From the NCBI GenBank assembly GCA_937952155.1, contig CALFYH010000002.1, positions 1 through 18,714 of the forward strand: 18,714 bases of DNA. The letters run 5' to 3'. How positions within the stretch are numbered: the stretch's first letter is position 1; each line of letters starts with the position of its first letter. The position numbers were made by a program, and so were the translations under genes. Of this stretch, positions 7,105 to 14,644 are shown piece after piece. Origin of the DNA: an uncultured Saprospiraceae bacterium. GTDB lineage: Bacteria > Bacteroidota > Bacteroidia > Chitinophagales > Saprospiraceae. The notes below the pieces were generated by a model. That model was not told the origin of the DNA and did no database searches. It saw only the letters and a program-made list of their open reading frames with translations.

Positions 7105-7629
7105 ATGTACAAAAATCAGATAGAAAAAATGCCGGCATACTTTGACAGATATATAAGTCATGTGCCAGATATGAAAATAATCGATGCATTACATCAGTAC
7201 GGACAGTCTTATTTACAAGTAGAAAAGGACAAACTTAAAGAGCTAGAAGATCAGATATACGCACCAGACAAATGGACAGCAAAAGAAATCCTTCAGCACC
7301 TTGTCGATGCCGAAAGGATATTGTCATACCGAGCACTGCGATTTGCTAGAGCAGACGATACGCCATTGCCTGGATTTGATGAAAACAAATATGCCCAGCA
7401 TGTAGATACTTCCCATCGAACAGTAGATGATTTGTTATTGGAGTTTGCTGCTGTAAGACAGTCCACTCTTGGCTTGTTTATCGGGCTTAAAGAAGTTGAA
7501 TTGCAACGAGTAGGAACAGCCTCAAATATTGAAATATCAGTCCTTGCCCTTGGATTTACCATGGTAGGTCATGTAATCCATCATATCAATGTCATCAAAG
7601 AGCGATATTATCCTTTATTGGAAAAATAG
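7105..7629 (+). CDS. DinB-family protein (second of a tandem pair)
   Basis: A 174-aa DinB-superfamily protein. Features are PDKWTAKEILQHLVDAER (His65) and GHVIHHINVIKERY near the end (His156, His160), which give the usual His triad. The N-terminal 30 residues are the family's lead-in helix. Although in the same superfamily as its neighbour, the two are clearly diverged (only the WTA...HL and H-x3-H positions correspond), so this is either an old duplication or an assembled pair. It ends six bases before the convergent gene on the other strand, leaving no space for a separate terminator. Substrate unknown. Confidence 0.85.
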   Translation: MYKNQIEKMPAYFDRYISHVPDMKIIDALHQYGQSYLQVEKDKLKELEDQIYAPDKWTAKEILQHLVDAERILSYRALRFARADDTPLPGFDENKYAQHVDTSHRTVDDLLLEFAAVRQSTLGLFIGLKEVELQRVGTASNIEISVLALGFTMVGHVIHHINVIKERYYPLLEK

Positions 7630-7635
7630 ATCTTT

Positions 7636-8226
7636 TTACCCTGGATTTTGTTCAGGTTCTGCATTAAAGCCGATTGGATTGAACCCGATAGTTCCAGCTT
7701 TTTGTGGTTGGTCATCATCAAAATCTTCCCAATCAGTAATATCCTTGATAAATGCCTCCATGTGTCTGATGATAAATGGGTGTTTTAGCTCGTCAGGTCT
7801 AAGTATTTCTAAAGTCATAGGTGGCTTTGGCTGACCATATCCTTCTATATATGGGCTTACAACCATGACCATGATCTTACCATTAAAAAGTTGCTGGTAA
7901 ATAAGAGAACCATTGGATTTTATCATTGTGCGTTTTACACCTGAATCTTCTACATTTTCGGATATACCACTTCCCGATCTACCCAAATCAAGGATGATAG
8001 CTTCTAGGTTTTCTATATTATCACGGACGATGACTTCGGCTTTTGGTAGTTCGGCATCTTTGACTATACCTTTTAAAGCCTTAACAAGCATGGGTCTTAT
8101 TTCACCTTTCCATACCTTGCGATTATCCTCAGTATTCTGTAAAATTTGTTTATATTTATTGATCTTAACCAATAAAGTGCCAGTGTCTAATTGCTGATTG
8201 CCAAGATGAAAAAGATTCTGATCCAT
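7636..8226 (-). CDS. Conserved-looking protein of unknown function
   Basis: A 196-aa soluble protein I cannot assign to a family. No signal peptide or membrane segment is visible. The N-terminal half is helical and charged (about residues 15-80). A Gly/Ser segment (about 83-95) is followed by a strand-rich half with VMVVSPYIEGYGQP. The C-terminus is acidic then Pro/Asn/Gly-rich (DWEDFDDDQP, FNPIGFNAEPEQNPG) and may be disordered. Its start lies 10 bases after the alanine dehydrogenase stop, so it is very likely the last gene of that operon. It could serve the dehydrogenase or be an unrelated passenger. Confidence 0.7.
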   Translation of the reverse strand: MDQNLFHLGNQQLDTGTLLVKINKYKQILQNTEDNRKVWKGEIRPMLVKALKGIVKDAELPKAEVIVRDNIENLEAIILDLGRSGSGISENVEDSGVKRTMIKSNGSLIYQQLFNGKIMVMVVSPYIEGYGQPKPPMTLEILRPDELKHPFIIRHMEAFIKDITDWEDFDDDQPQKAGTIGFNPIGFNAEPEQNPG

Positions 8227-8236
8227 TTTATATTTA

Positions 8237-9469
8237 TTATAATTTGCTTGTCATGAGAAGTTCTAAACTCGTGTATTTGATGCCAAATCTACGACTTAGA
8301 TATTCGTTGGTTATACAACCTTTATAAGTATAGCATCCATGTCTGATGCCACTATTATCGTATAGAATATTATCAAAATTCAGGCCACTTCCCATTTTAA
8401 GCAATAATGGTGTGATAATATTGCTTACCGCCAATGAAGAAGTTCGACTTACTTTTGATGCGATATTGGGTACACAATAATGGATGACGCCATGCTTTAT
8501 AAAACTCGGATTTTCTAGTGTTGTCATCCTTGAAGTTTCGATACATCCACCTTGATCTATGCTTACATCGATGATGACTGAGCCTTCCTTCATTTTGCTT
8601 ACCATTTCTTCAGTCACGATGATGGGTGTACGACCGCTTTTGGAATGTATAGCGCCAATAACGACGTCAGCACTTGTGAGTTGGTAAGCAAGATAGACTG
8701 GATTGATCGATGAAGTGTGTAAAGGACGGCCTACAGCATTCTGGAGACGCATGATTTTTGTGATGTCATTGTCGAAAACTCGGACAGATGCGCCGAGACC
8801 AAATGCCACTTTGATGGCAGATTGGGCGACAACACCAGCACCTAAGATTACAATTTTTGCTGGAGGTACACCAGAGATTCCACCTAGAAGTAGGCCTCTG
8901 CCACCTTCGCGGGTATTATCCAAGTATTCTGCGGCTGTCAAAACTGCACAACTACCGGCGATTTCGCTCATGATGCGCACAATTGGGTAATCACCATCTT
9001 CTGACCTTAGATATTCCATGGCGAGCGCTGTAACTCTTTTGGCTCTTAGCTTTTCGAGGTAATCATCCTTCAGTACTGGTAGTTGTAATGGTGAAATCAA
9101 AATCTGATCAGGATGCATCAAGTCTATCTCTTCTGATGTAGGTGGTGCTATTTTGACCAAAACCTGAGATTTGAATACTTCTTCGCGGCTATGTGTAATC
9201 TGTGCACCTGCTTCCGAAAAGTGGTGATCAGAAAAATTAGATTTAAGACCAGCACCTGCTTCTATAATAATTTTGTGTCCATATCCCACTAATGTGCGGA
9301 TAGAATGAGGAACCAAAGCAACTCGATGTTCACTTAGAATAGTTTCCTTCGGCACACCGATAGTAAGGCTTCTTGATTTTTCTCCGACAGCCAATGTTTC
9401 GACTTCGGTTTCATATTGCCCTTCGGTAAAAAAGTCTGAAAATATAATGGGTTTATTAATCTTGCCCAT
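8237..9469 (-). CDS. ald: Alanine dehydrogenase-family protein, Bacteroidota type
   Basis: NAD-dependent oxidoreductase of the alanine dehydrogenase / transhydrogenase alpha family; classical members convert L-alanine to pyruvate and ammonia. The 410-aa protein has a roughly 30-residue N-terminal extension compared with the Mycobacterium enzyme. IGVPKE and Arg49 (substrate-binding Arg), Lys106 in LVKIAPP, the Rossmann segment ILGAGVVAQSAIK (208-220) with VFDND after it, and VSIDQGGC are all present. One catalytic position differs: where M. tuberculosis Ald has His96 in FLHLA, this protein reads PLQLP with Gln129. Recalled flavobacterial homologues also have Gln, so this seems a clade trait. 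Substrate is therefore less certain than the name implies. It lies 45 bases after tsaE and has a possible promoter in that gap. Confidence 0.85.
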   Translation of the reverse strand: MGKINKPIIFSDFFTEGQYETEVETLAVGEKSRSLTIGVPKETILSEHRVALVPHSIRTLVGYGHKIIIEAGAGLKSNFSDHHFSEAGAQITHSREEVFKSQVLVKIAPPTSEEIDLMHPDQILISPLQLPVLKDDYLEKLRAKRVTALAMEYLRSEDGDYPIVRIMSEIAGSCAVLTAAEYLDNTREGGRGLLLGGISGVPPAKIVILGAGVVAQSAIKVAFGLGASVRVFDNDITKIMRLQNAVGRPLHTSSINPVYLAYQLTSADVVIGAIHSKSGRTPIIVTEEMVSKMKEGSVIIDVSIDQGGCIETSRMTTLENPSFIKHGVIHYCVPNIASKVSRTSSLAVSNIITPLLLKMGSGLNFDNILYDNSGIRHGCYTYKGCITNEYLSRRFGIKYTSLELLMTSKL

Positions 9470-9491
9470 GATTATGATTGAAATAAGTGTA

Positions 9492-9499
9492 CAAAACTA
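9492..9499 (-). promoter_or_regulatory. Putative -7 box of ald
   Basis: TAGTTTTG on the minus strand matches TAnnTTTG and lies 22 bases before the ald start, in the 45-base gap after tsaE. No convincing -33 element, which would fall inside the end of tsaE. Confidence 0.35.
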
Positions 9500-9514
9500 T
9501 AAAATTATTTTAGT

Positions 9515-9943
9515 TTACGATACGAAATCGATTTCTATTTTGCGTGACAAGTCTTCATTGAGTAGGATTTTGATTTTGTAATGACTTTGGACAATCAAGT
9601 TTTCTGCTATTTGCGGCCATTCAATGAAACAAAAAGCATCGCCATCCAAATATTCTTCAAATCCGATATCCAATAATTCATTTTCGCTATTCAGGCGATA
9701 CAAGTCCATGTGATAAATCATGGATGATGGCGTTTGATATTCGTTTACCAAAGAAAATGTAGGGCTTGTTACCTCGTCGGTATAACCTAGATATTGGCAC
9801 ATTGACTTGATGAGTGTCGTTTTTCCAGCGCCCAACTGACCTTCAAAGGTGAATATCTGCGATTTTGTACAGGTCATGAATATGTCATAACTGAGTTGCT
9901 CCAAATCATCTAGACCTTCACTTCTAAATATGAACTTTTCCAT
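9515..9943 (-). CDS. tsaE: tRNA threonylcarbamoyladenosine biosynthesis ATPase TsaE
   Basis: P-loop ATPase that works with TsaD and TsaB in making t6A37 in ANN-decoding tRNAs; it is essential in many bacteria. The 142-aa protein has Walker A GQLGAGKT (35-42, Lys41), then TSPTFSLVNEY (59-69), HMDLYRL (78-84, Asp80) and FIEWP (106-110, Glu108), the full family signature. It starts one base after the stop of the subunit 3 gene upstream, so translation is probably coupled. Why it sits behind an oxidoreductase pair is unclear; tsaE next to ald is a familiar arrangement in Bacteroidota as I recall. Confidence 0.95.
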   Translation of the reverse strand: MEKFIFRSEGLDDLEQLSYDIFMTCTKSQIFTFEGQLGAGKTTLIKSMCQYLGYTDEVTSPTFSLVNEYQTPSSMIYHMDLYRLNSENELLDIGFEEYLDGDAFCFIEWPQIAENLIVQSHYKIKILLNEDLSRKIEIDFVS

Positions 9944-9944
9944 G

Positions 9945-10646
9945 TCAACCGATCAAATTTCCTTCAGCATCCCATTTGGCTATTTTATGCTGATCTTCTA
10001 TCTTAAGACAGGTTTCTAATGTTCTTTGATCGTATTCAAGACCAAATTTTTTCAAAACATCATCTGGCACGCCATTCCACTGATTGGGCCTGTTACCAAC
10101 ATATCCCAAGTCATTTATACCCATTTCTGAAGTGAAAAAACCAGTACAAGTCAGATTTCTTATTAGGTTGAAGAATTTTACTCCATTTTTCATTTCTACT
10201 GAGGCTGTATCAGGATATGCAATTTGATCTATCAGTGCTATTCTTTGTTCGTGTGTGATGTCCACAAATGATTTGTCATAAGAAGCCAACGAGAAGTTTT
10301 CTAGCCACATCAATCCGCCTCGCATTGGTGTTTGAAATTTTGGGTAATCTTTCATCATGAATTCAATAAAATCAGGTACGCCTGCTTCTGTGGCACTTCC
10401 AGACTTTTCATCCTTGGGTATGATGATATCAACCAAAATTGTCACCATCTTTTTTTCTTTATCACTAAAAAATGTTTCGTTGGAAATTTTTTTATCGTGT
10501 AAAATTTCTTGTGGCACTCTACCATAACCTTTCAATTCTATATCGGTGGTAGTTGTATCTGCATCAGGCTTGCAACCACTGCTCAACAAAAACCCAGTAG
10601 CCACGGTACCCGTCAAAAGCACTTTTATATTTTCTCTCCTATCCAT
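9945..10646 (-). CDS. Gluconate 2-dehydrogenase subunit 3 family lipoprotein
   Basis: Small partner subunit of a GMC-type dehydrogenase. The 233-aa protein starts with MDRRENIKVLL, a twin-arginine-like motif, then a hydrophobic stretch and lipobox LSSGC (Cys25). This suggests Tat export followed by lipid anchoring. The body contains the family features FFSDKEKKMVTILVDIIIP and the helical MRGGLMWLENFS, and ends with FFNLIRNLTCTGFFTSEMG and GYVGN. Known small subunits of FAD glucose and gluconate dehydrogenases carry the Tat signal that exports the signal-less catalytic subunit. The neighbour here also lacks a signal peptide, so the same arrangement is likely. Three bases separate it from the upstream GMC gene. 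Confidence 0.9.
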   Translation of the reverse strand: MDRRENIKVLLTGTVATGFLLSSGCKPDADTTTTDIELKGYGRVPQEILHDKKISNETFFSDKEKKMVTILVDIIIPKDEKSGSATEAGVPDFIEFMMKDYPKFQTPMRGGLMWLENFSLASYDKSFVDITHEQRIALIDQIAYPDTASVEMKNGVKFFNLIRNLTCTGFFTSEMGINDLGYVGNRPNQWNGVPDDVLKKFGLEYDQRTLETCLKIEDQHKIAKWDAEGNLIG

Positions 10647-10649
10647 TGA

Positions 10650-12389
10650 TTAGATATTTTGTGATTTAAGTTGATTAATGATATATTCGGATGTTCGCCA
10701 AGATAAGGCTAATATGGTCCAAGTAGGATTTTTGTCGGCTTGTGATACAAAAGATCCACCATCTACCACAAACACATTTTTGCATTCGTGGGCTTGCGCA
10801 TACTTATTTAGCACAGATGTTTTGGGGTCATCACCCATTCTGGTTGTACCTACTTCGTGAATGATTCTACCCGGCGCTGCCAAACCGTATTGCGTTTCAG
10901 GTCCAGGTTTTGTACCCAAGATGATGGCACCCATTCCCGTGAGTATTTCTTCGAAAGTATCGTGCATATGTTTGCTCTGTTTCACTTCATGATCCGTCCA
11001 CTTGTAATGAAATTTTAAAACTGGAATACCATATTTATCGACAGTATCGGGATCAATAGCGCAATAATTGTCATATTGAGGAATACTTTCTCCTCTTCCC
11101 GACATACCGACTGTAGAACCATAAATGCGTCTAACATCGTTTTTGAGGCCAGCTCCATATCCACCATTTGCTGTGGGTTTACCCAATTCATCGGTAATAT
11201 ATTTGCGCATAGTATCCATTCCAAAACCAAATCCATAAGATGGCATACCCATTCCGCCCCAATACTCCAAGTGATAACCACGTGGAAAATCAAGTTTTTT
11301 ATTATCCAGCCACCAAGGTGAATACACATGCAGTCCGCCTACGCCATCTTCATTATAACGTGGACGATCTATCAGCTCTGGCAAGATACCCATTCTATCT
11401 GTTCCTGTACTATCATGCAAATATCTACCTACGACACCAGAACTGTTAGAAAGTCCGTCAGGATGTTGTTTTGATTTGGAATTCAGCATAATTCTGGCTG
11501 TTTCACACGCTGATGCGGCCAATACTACAACTTTTGCCCCGATTCTATATTCATTCAAATCCTTCTTATCAATATATACTACACCCGTGGCTAATCCTTG
11601 ATCGTTTGTGATCACTTCACGCACCATGGCATGGGTATAAAGCTCTACTTTGCCTTTTTGCATAGCTGGCTTGACGAGGCATGTAGATGAAGAAAAATCC
11701 GCATAAACCTGACAAGCTCTGTTGCACTGTGCACAGAAAAAACATACACCACGTTCTGTATTTATCTTTCTAGTCAATATTGACAATCTCGAAGGAATTA
11801 CGGGAACTTTTGCTTGAGCTGCTCCTTTTTTTACAAATAATTCGTGTAATCTCGGTTTTGGAGGTGGCAGAAAAAATCCATCTGGCTCGTTATAAATACC
11901 TTCTTTGGTACCAAAAATACCAATCAGCTGATCTACTTTGTCATAGTAGGGCTTCACATCATCATAGCTGATGGGCCAGTTTTCTCCTAGTCCATCCACA
12001 TCCTTACGTTTGAAATCCAAAGGTCCGAAACGCAGCGAAATCCTGCCCCAATGATTGGTACGTCCACCAAGCATTCTTGAACGAAACCAGTCAAACTGTG
12101 TGCCTTCTGCCCTTGTGTATGGCTCACCATCTATCTCCCAGCCGCCCCAAGCAGCATCAAAATCACCAAAAGCCCGTTGTGTGTTGGCACCTCTGCGTGG
12201 TGATTCATAAGGCCATCTCAGTTGGGTACGATATTCTTCTTTTGCAGGATCAAAATCTCCTCCGGCCTCCAATACTGCAACTGAAAGTCCAGCTTCTGAA
12301 AGAATTTTGGCAGCCATGCCACCACCTGCTCCCGAACCTACGATACAGACATCATACTTCTTATCCTGTTCTTTGATGTGAAAACTCAT
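10650..12389 (-). CDS. GMC-family FAD oxidoreductase (dehydrogenase catalytic subunit)
   Basis: FAD enzyme probably oxidising a sugar, sugar acid or other alcohol in the periplasm, with electrons passed to a carrier that is not encoded here. The 579-aa protein has the N-terminal dinucleotide fold VGSGAGGG (17-24) with Glu41 for the FAD ribose, a GGRTNHWGR segment (108-116), and the C-terminal GMC_oxred_C part: IHEVGTTRMG with the likely catalytic His, VVDGG, and NPTWTILALSWR. A cysteine cluster at 216-226 (C-x2-C-x2-C-x3-C) resembles an Fe-S ligand motif. No signal peptide is present; export with the Tat-signal subunit 3 is inferred. A TATATTTG box lies five bases before the start codon. Confidence 0.92.
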   Translation of the reverse strand: MSFHIKEQDKKYDVCIVGSGAGGGMAAKILSEAGLSVAVLEAGGDFDPAKEEYRTQLRWPYESPRRGANTQRAFGDFDAAWGGWEIDGEPYTRAEGTQFDWFRSRMLGGRTNHWGRISLRFGPLDFKRKDVDGLGENWPISYDDVKPYYDKVDQLIGIFGTKEGIYNEPDGFFLPPPKPRLHELFVKKGAAQAKVPVIPSRLSILTRKINTERGVCFFCAQCNRACQVYADFSSSTCLVKPAMQKGKVELYTHAMVREVITNDQGLATGVVYIDKKDLNEYRIGAKVVVLAASACETARIMLNSKSKQHPDGLSNSSGVVGRYLHDSTGTDRMGILPELIDRPRYNEDGVGGLHVYSPWWLDNKKLDFPRGYHLEYWGGMGMPSYGFGFGMDTMRKYITDELGKPTANGGYGAGLKNDVRRIYGSTVGMSGRGESIPQYDNYCAIDPDTVDKYGIPVLKFHYKWTDHEVKQSKHMHDTFEEILTGMGAIILGTKPGPETQYGLAAPGRIIHEVGTTRMGDDPKTSVLNKYAQAHECKNVFVVDGGSFVSQADKNPTWTILALSWRTSEYIINQLKSQNI

Positions 12390-12394
12390 ACGAT

Positions 12395-12402
12395 CAAATA
12401 TA
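12395..12402 (-). promoter_or_regulatory. Putative -7 box for the GMC-subunit 3-tsaE operon
   Basis: TATATTTG on the minus strand, exact TAnnTTTG match, ending five bases before the GMC start codon. Like the rlmN box, it would give an almost leaderless transcript. No clear -33 element. Confidence 0.4.
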
Positions 12403-12541
12403 TTTTAATGGTAAAAATACATTTTTTTTGCATTTTGGGCATGAGTATAAATTAAAATGTGGGGAATAACAGTAATTTAAAAATAAAAGGTTGATTTTTT
12501 GTTGGGGCAAGTGTTAGTCCAAAATTTGTTTAGAGTAGAAA

Positions 12542-12593
12542 GATTAATTCAACTTTTAATCACCTAGTGTTGTTATAAAATTGATTAATTCAA
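12542..12593 (+). repeat. 11-base direct repeats upstream of folA
   Basis: GATTAATTCAA occurs at 12542-12552 and 12583-12593, 41 bases apart start to start, close to four helical turns. The second copy is 21 bases before the folA start. Between them is TAGTGTTG (12565-12572), one base off the -7 consensus. A regulator site is possible, but the sequence is AT-rich and chance repetition is plausible. The rest of the 225-base gap 12390-12614 shows nothing I can name. Confidence 0.35.
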
Positions 12594-12614
12594 AATTAAA
12601 ATTATCACAAACCG

Positions 12615-13106
12615 ATGACTATTTCTTGTATCGTTGCTACTGCTAGCCAAAATGTCATTGGAAAAAATAATGATATACCGTGGTATCTACCGGCAGACTT
12701 ACAATATTTTAAAAAAATGACCCTAAATCACACAGTTATAATGGGTCGAAATTGCTATACTTCGATAGGTCGTCCATTGCCGAAAAGAACAAACATCATC
12801 ATCACAAGAGATCCATTTTTTATTTCTAGCAATTGCTTGGTAGCTAGGTCAATACCCGAGGCTTTGTCAATGGCCCATGATCTCGGTGAGACGGAAGTAT
12901 TCATCATCGGCGGCGGACAAATATACGAACAGTCACAAGACTTGTGGGAGAAATTATACATCACAGAGGTAGATTTGGTTACAGATGGAGATGTATTTTT
13001 TCCAGAAATTGATATAAACGACTGGAAATTAATAACAGAAGAAAAGCACACCAAAGATGAGAAAAATGAATATGATTATGTCTTCAAAACACTGATAAGA
13101 AAATGA
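12615..13106 (+). CDS. folA: Dihydrofolate reductase
   Basis: Reduces dihydrofolate to tetrahydrofolate with NADPH, needed for thymidylate, purine and methionine synthesis. The 163-aa length is normal. The N-terminal segment VIGKNNDIPWYLPADLQYF carries Trp23 and the acidic active-site residue Asp28. MGRNCYTSIGRPLPKR (about 43-58) gives the NADPH-binding arginines, and FIIGGGQIYEQ is the conserved Gly-Gly cofactor turn. The trimethoprim-contact positions look ordinary. It is followed three bases later by the DUF2851 gene, so the two are cotranscribed and perhaps translationally coupled. Confidence 0.97.
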   Translation: MTISCIVATASQNVIGKNNDIPWYLPADLQYFKKMTLNHTVIMGRNCYTSIGRPLPKRTNIIITRDPFFISSNCLVARSIPEALSMAHDLGETEVFIIGGGQIYEQSQDLWEKLYITEVDLVTDGDVFFPEIDINDWKLITEEKHTKDEKNEYDYVFKTLIRK

Positions 13107-13109
13107 ACC

Positions 13110-14396
13110 ATGTCGCCTTCACCGATTAAAGAAGATTTCATACACTACCTTTGGAAAACAAAAAAGATACCCAAAGACCTTATCTCTACCGAAGGTTTGT
13201 CCATCGAAATATTGGATTTTGGTGTCCATAATTTAGATTCGGGACCAGATTTTTTTAATGGAAAGATAAAGGTAAATGATACCGTATGGGCGGGAAACAT
13301 AGAGATGCATGTATTTGCTTCTGATTGGTTGAAACACGGTCATCAGCACGACAAAGCTTATGAAAATGTCATTTTGCATGTAGTATATGAAGATGATTTG
13401 CAATCTAAACAACTTAATGCTCAAGGTACTATACCGACGGTGGAACTAAAAGGCAGCATTCCTAAATCATATCTCGAGACATACCTTAATTTAGTTCAAT
13501 CTGGAAGCGAAATACCCTGTAAAAGTCTGATAGGTTATGTTGACAAAAACAAAATTGATCTTTGGAAATACGCTTTAAGTATTGAAAGACTACAACAAAA
13601 GTCCCAATTGGTAAACGAAATTTTGCAAAGTAAGGGAATGGATTGGGAAGAAACATTGTACATCATGTTGGCTCGATACTTTGGTGCAAAAGTCAATCTC
13701 GATCCTTTCGGAAGATTAGCGTCCAGCTTGCCGCTACATGTAATTTTGAAAAATAAAGATAAAAGAGAAGCACTGGATGCCTTGATATTTGGTCAGGCTG
13801 GTATGCTTGACGCAAATTACACGGACGAATATTTTCTGAAATTAAAGACAGAATACAATTTCCAACAAAAGAAGTATGGACTGAAATCAATTGATGCAGT
13901 GACATGGAAATTTAGCAAGCTAAGACCTATGAACTTTCCTACAGTCAGATTAGCTCAATTTGCTGGGTTAATGTACCGAGTATCATTTCTTTTCAGCCAG
14001 ATAAAGGAAACGGAAGACATCACAGAGATAAAACAAATGCTTGTATCTCAAACGTCATCTTACTGGGATACACATTACAGATTTGGCCAAGATGCTCATT
14101 ATGTAGTAAAAACCACATCTACAGAATTTATCGAATTATTATTGATCAATGCCGTTTCGCCAGTTCTTTATACTTATGGATTGATCCATGATGAACAGCA
14201 ATATATAAATAAAGCAATCCAAATCTTGGAAGAAATAGGTGGTGAAACTAATGTTATTACAAAGGCATGGAAGTCTATGGGTATAAGTACCAAAACGGCA
14301 TTTGATACCCAGTCACTCATACATCTGAAAAACAATTATTGCAATGAAAAGAGATGTGTTGCTTGTAAAATAGGGCATGAAATCATCGGTAAATAA
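13110..14396 (+). CDS. DUF2851 family protein
   Basis: A 428-aa protein of a family common in Bacteroidota with no known function. Recognisable features are EDFIHYLWK near the start, then DFGVHNLDSGPDFFNGKIKV and WAGNIEMHVFASDW. The D-SGPDF-x-GKI pattern followed by a polar His segment resembles a nuclease-like core, but I would not assign activity. The C-terminus has YCNEKRCVACKIG, a conserved C-x4-C-x2-C that could bind a metal. No signal peptide. The predicted location is cytoplasmic. It follows folA by three bases; the link to folate is probably positional only. A short AT-rich inverted repeat follows the stop codon. Confidence 0.88.
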   Translation: MSPSPIKEDFIHYLWKTKKIPKDLISTEGLSIEILDFGVHNLDSGPDFFNGKIKVNDTVWAGNIEMHVFASDWLKHGHQHDKAYENVILHVVYEDDLQSKQLNAQGTIPTVELKGSIPKSYLETYLNLVQSGSEIPCKSLIGYVDKNKIDLWKYALSIERLQQKSQLVNEILQSKGMDWEETLYIMLARYFGAKVNLDPFGRLASSLPLHVILKNKDKREALDALIFGQAGMLDANYTDEYFLKLKTEYNFQQKKYGLKSIDAVTWKFSKLRPMNFPTVRLAQFAGLMYRVSFLFSQIKETEDITEIKQMLVSQTSSYWDTHYRFGQDAHYVVKTTSTEFIELLLINAVSPVLYTYGLIHDEQQYINKAIQILEEIGGETNVITKAWKSMGISTKTAFDTQSLIHLKNNYCNEKRCVACKIGHEIIGK

Positions 14397-14399
14397 GTT

Positions 14400-14422
14400 T
14401 TTTGAAAATAGACTTTTCAAAA
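14400..14422 (+). repeat. AT-rich inverted repeat after the DUF2851 gene
   Basis: Perfect 9-base arms TTTTGAAAA (14400-14408) and TTTTCAAAA (14414-14422) around TAGAC. It could weakly end folA-DUF2851 transcription, but it has only one G-C pair and no following T-run, so a terminator call is not justified. Confidence 0.4.
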
Positions 14423-14425
14423 TAC

Positions 14426-14455
14426 TTGGAGAAATAATAAAACTTCTTATTTTTG
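14426..14455 (+). promoter_or_regulatory. Putative promoter of the tRNA unit
   Basis: TTG (14426-14428), 19 bases, then TATTTTTG (14448-14455). Motifs and spacing fit the Bacteroidota -33/-7 consensus well, the best pair in the window. Predicted initiation is near 14462, about 10 bases before the first tRNA-like piece, so both tRNA-like pieces and the tRNA would be on one precursor. Confidence 0.6.
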
Positions 14456-14472
14456 CACTCGCTTTTAAAGCA

Positions 14473-14528
14473 GGGCCTATAGCTCATTTAGTTAGAGCAT
14501 CACGCTCGAAGCGTGATTGTCCCAGAGT
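14473..14528 (+). pseudogene. tRNA-like fragment 1 with hairpin in place of the anticodon arm
   Basis: The first 26 bases copy the 5' part of the intact tRNA at 14645 (acceptor strand GGGCCTA, D-stem GCTC/GAGC), but the D-loop GG pair is lost. The anticodon arm is replaced by ATCACGCT CGA AGCGTGAT (14499-14517), a perfect 8-bp stem with three loop bases. This would close a normal 7-base anticodon loop. After it comes GTCCCAG as in the tRNA variable/T-stem region; a degraded T-loop may follow (GTGTAAGTC), but T-stem and acceptor 3' strand cannot pair. Not a functional tRNA. Confidence 0.75.
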
Positions 14529-14581
14529 GTAAGTCAGAATGATATCTTGAAAGCAAGATGAGATAGAATAAAAATTAAATA

Positions 14582-14637
14582 GGGCATATAGCTCAGGTAG
14601 TTAGAGCATCACGCTCGTAGCGTGATTGTCCCAGAGT
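14582..14637 (+). pseudogene. tRNA-like fragment 2 with hairpin in place of the anticodon arm
   Basis: Differs from fragment 1 at four of 56 positions. The hairpin is ATCACGCT CGT AGCGTGAT (14608-14626): identical arms, one triloop base changed. The T-arm and acceptor 3' strand are missing altogether; after CCCAGAGT only seven bases precede the intact tRNA. Both this piece and the intact tRNA are preceded by TTAAA(A)TA, so the repeat unit includes some upstream sequence. The 54-base spacer between the fragments contains ATCTTG/CAAGAT arms around AAAG near 14542-14557. Confidence 0.75.
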
Positions 14638-14644
14638 TAAAATA

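Noticed and set aside
6566..7629. Tandem DinB genes as a toxin-antitoxin or defence pair
   Set aside because: Both have the ordinary DinB His triad and there is no partner or context pointing to such a role.
14473..14637. The two tRNA-like pieces as functional tRNA-Ser(CGA) and tRNA-Thr(CGT)
   Set aside because: The D-loop GG pair is missing, the anticodon loop is closed by extra pairing, and no T-arm or acceptor 3' strand can be formed.
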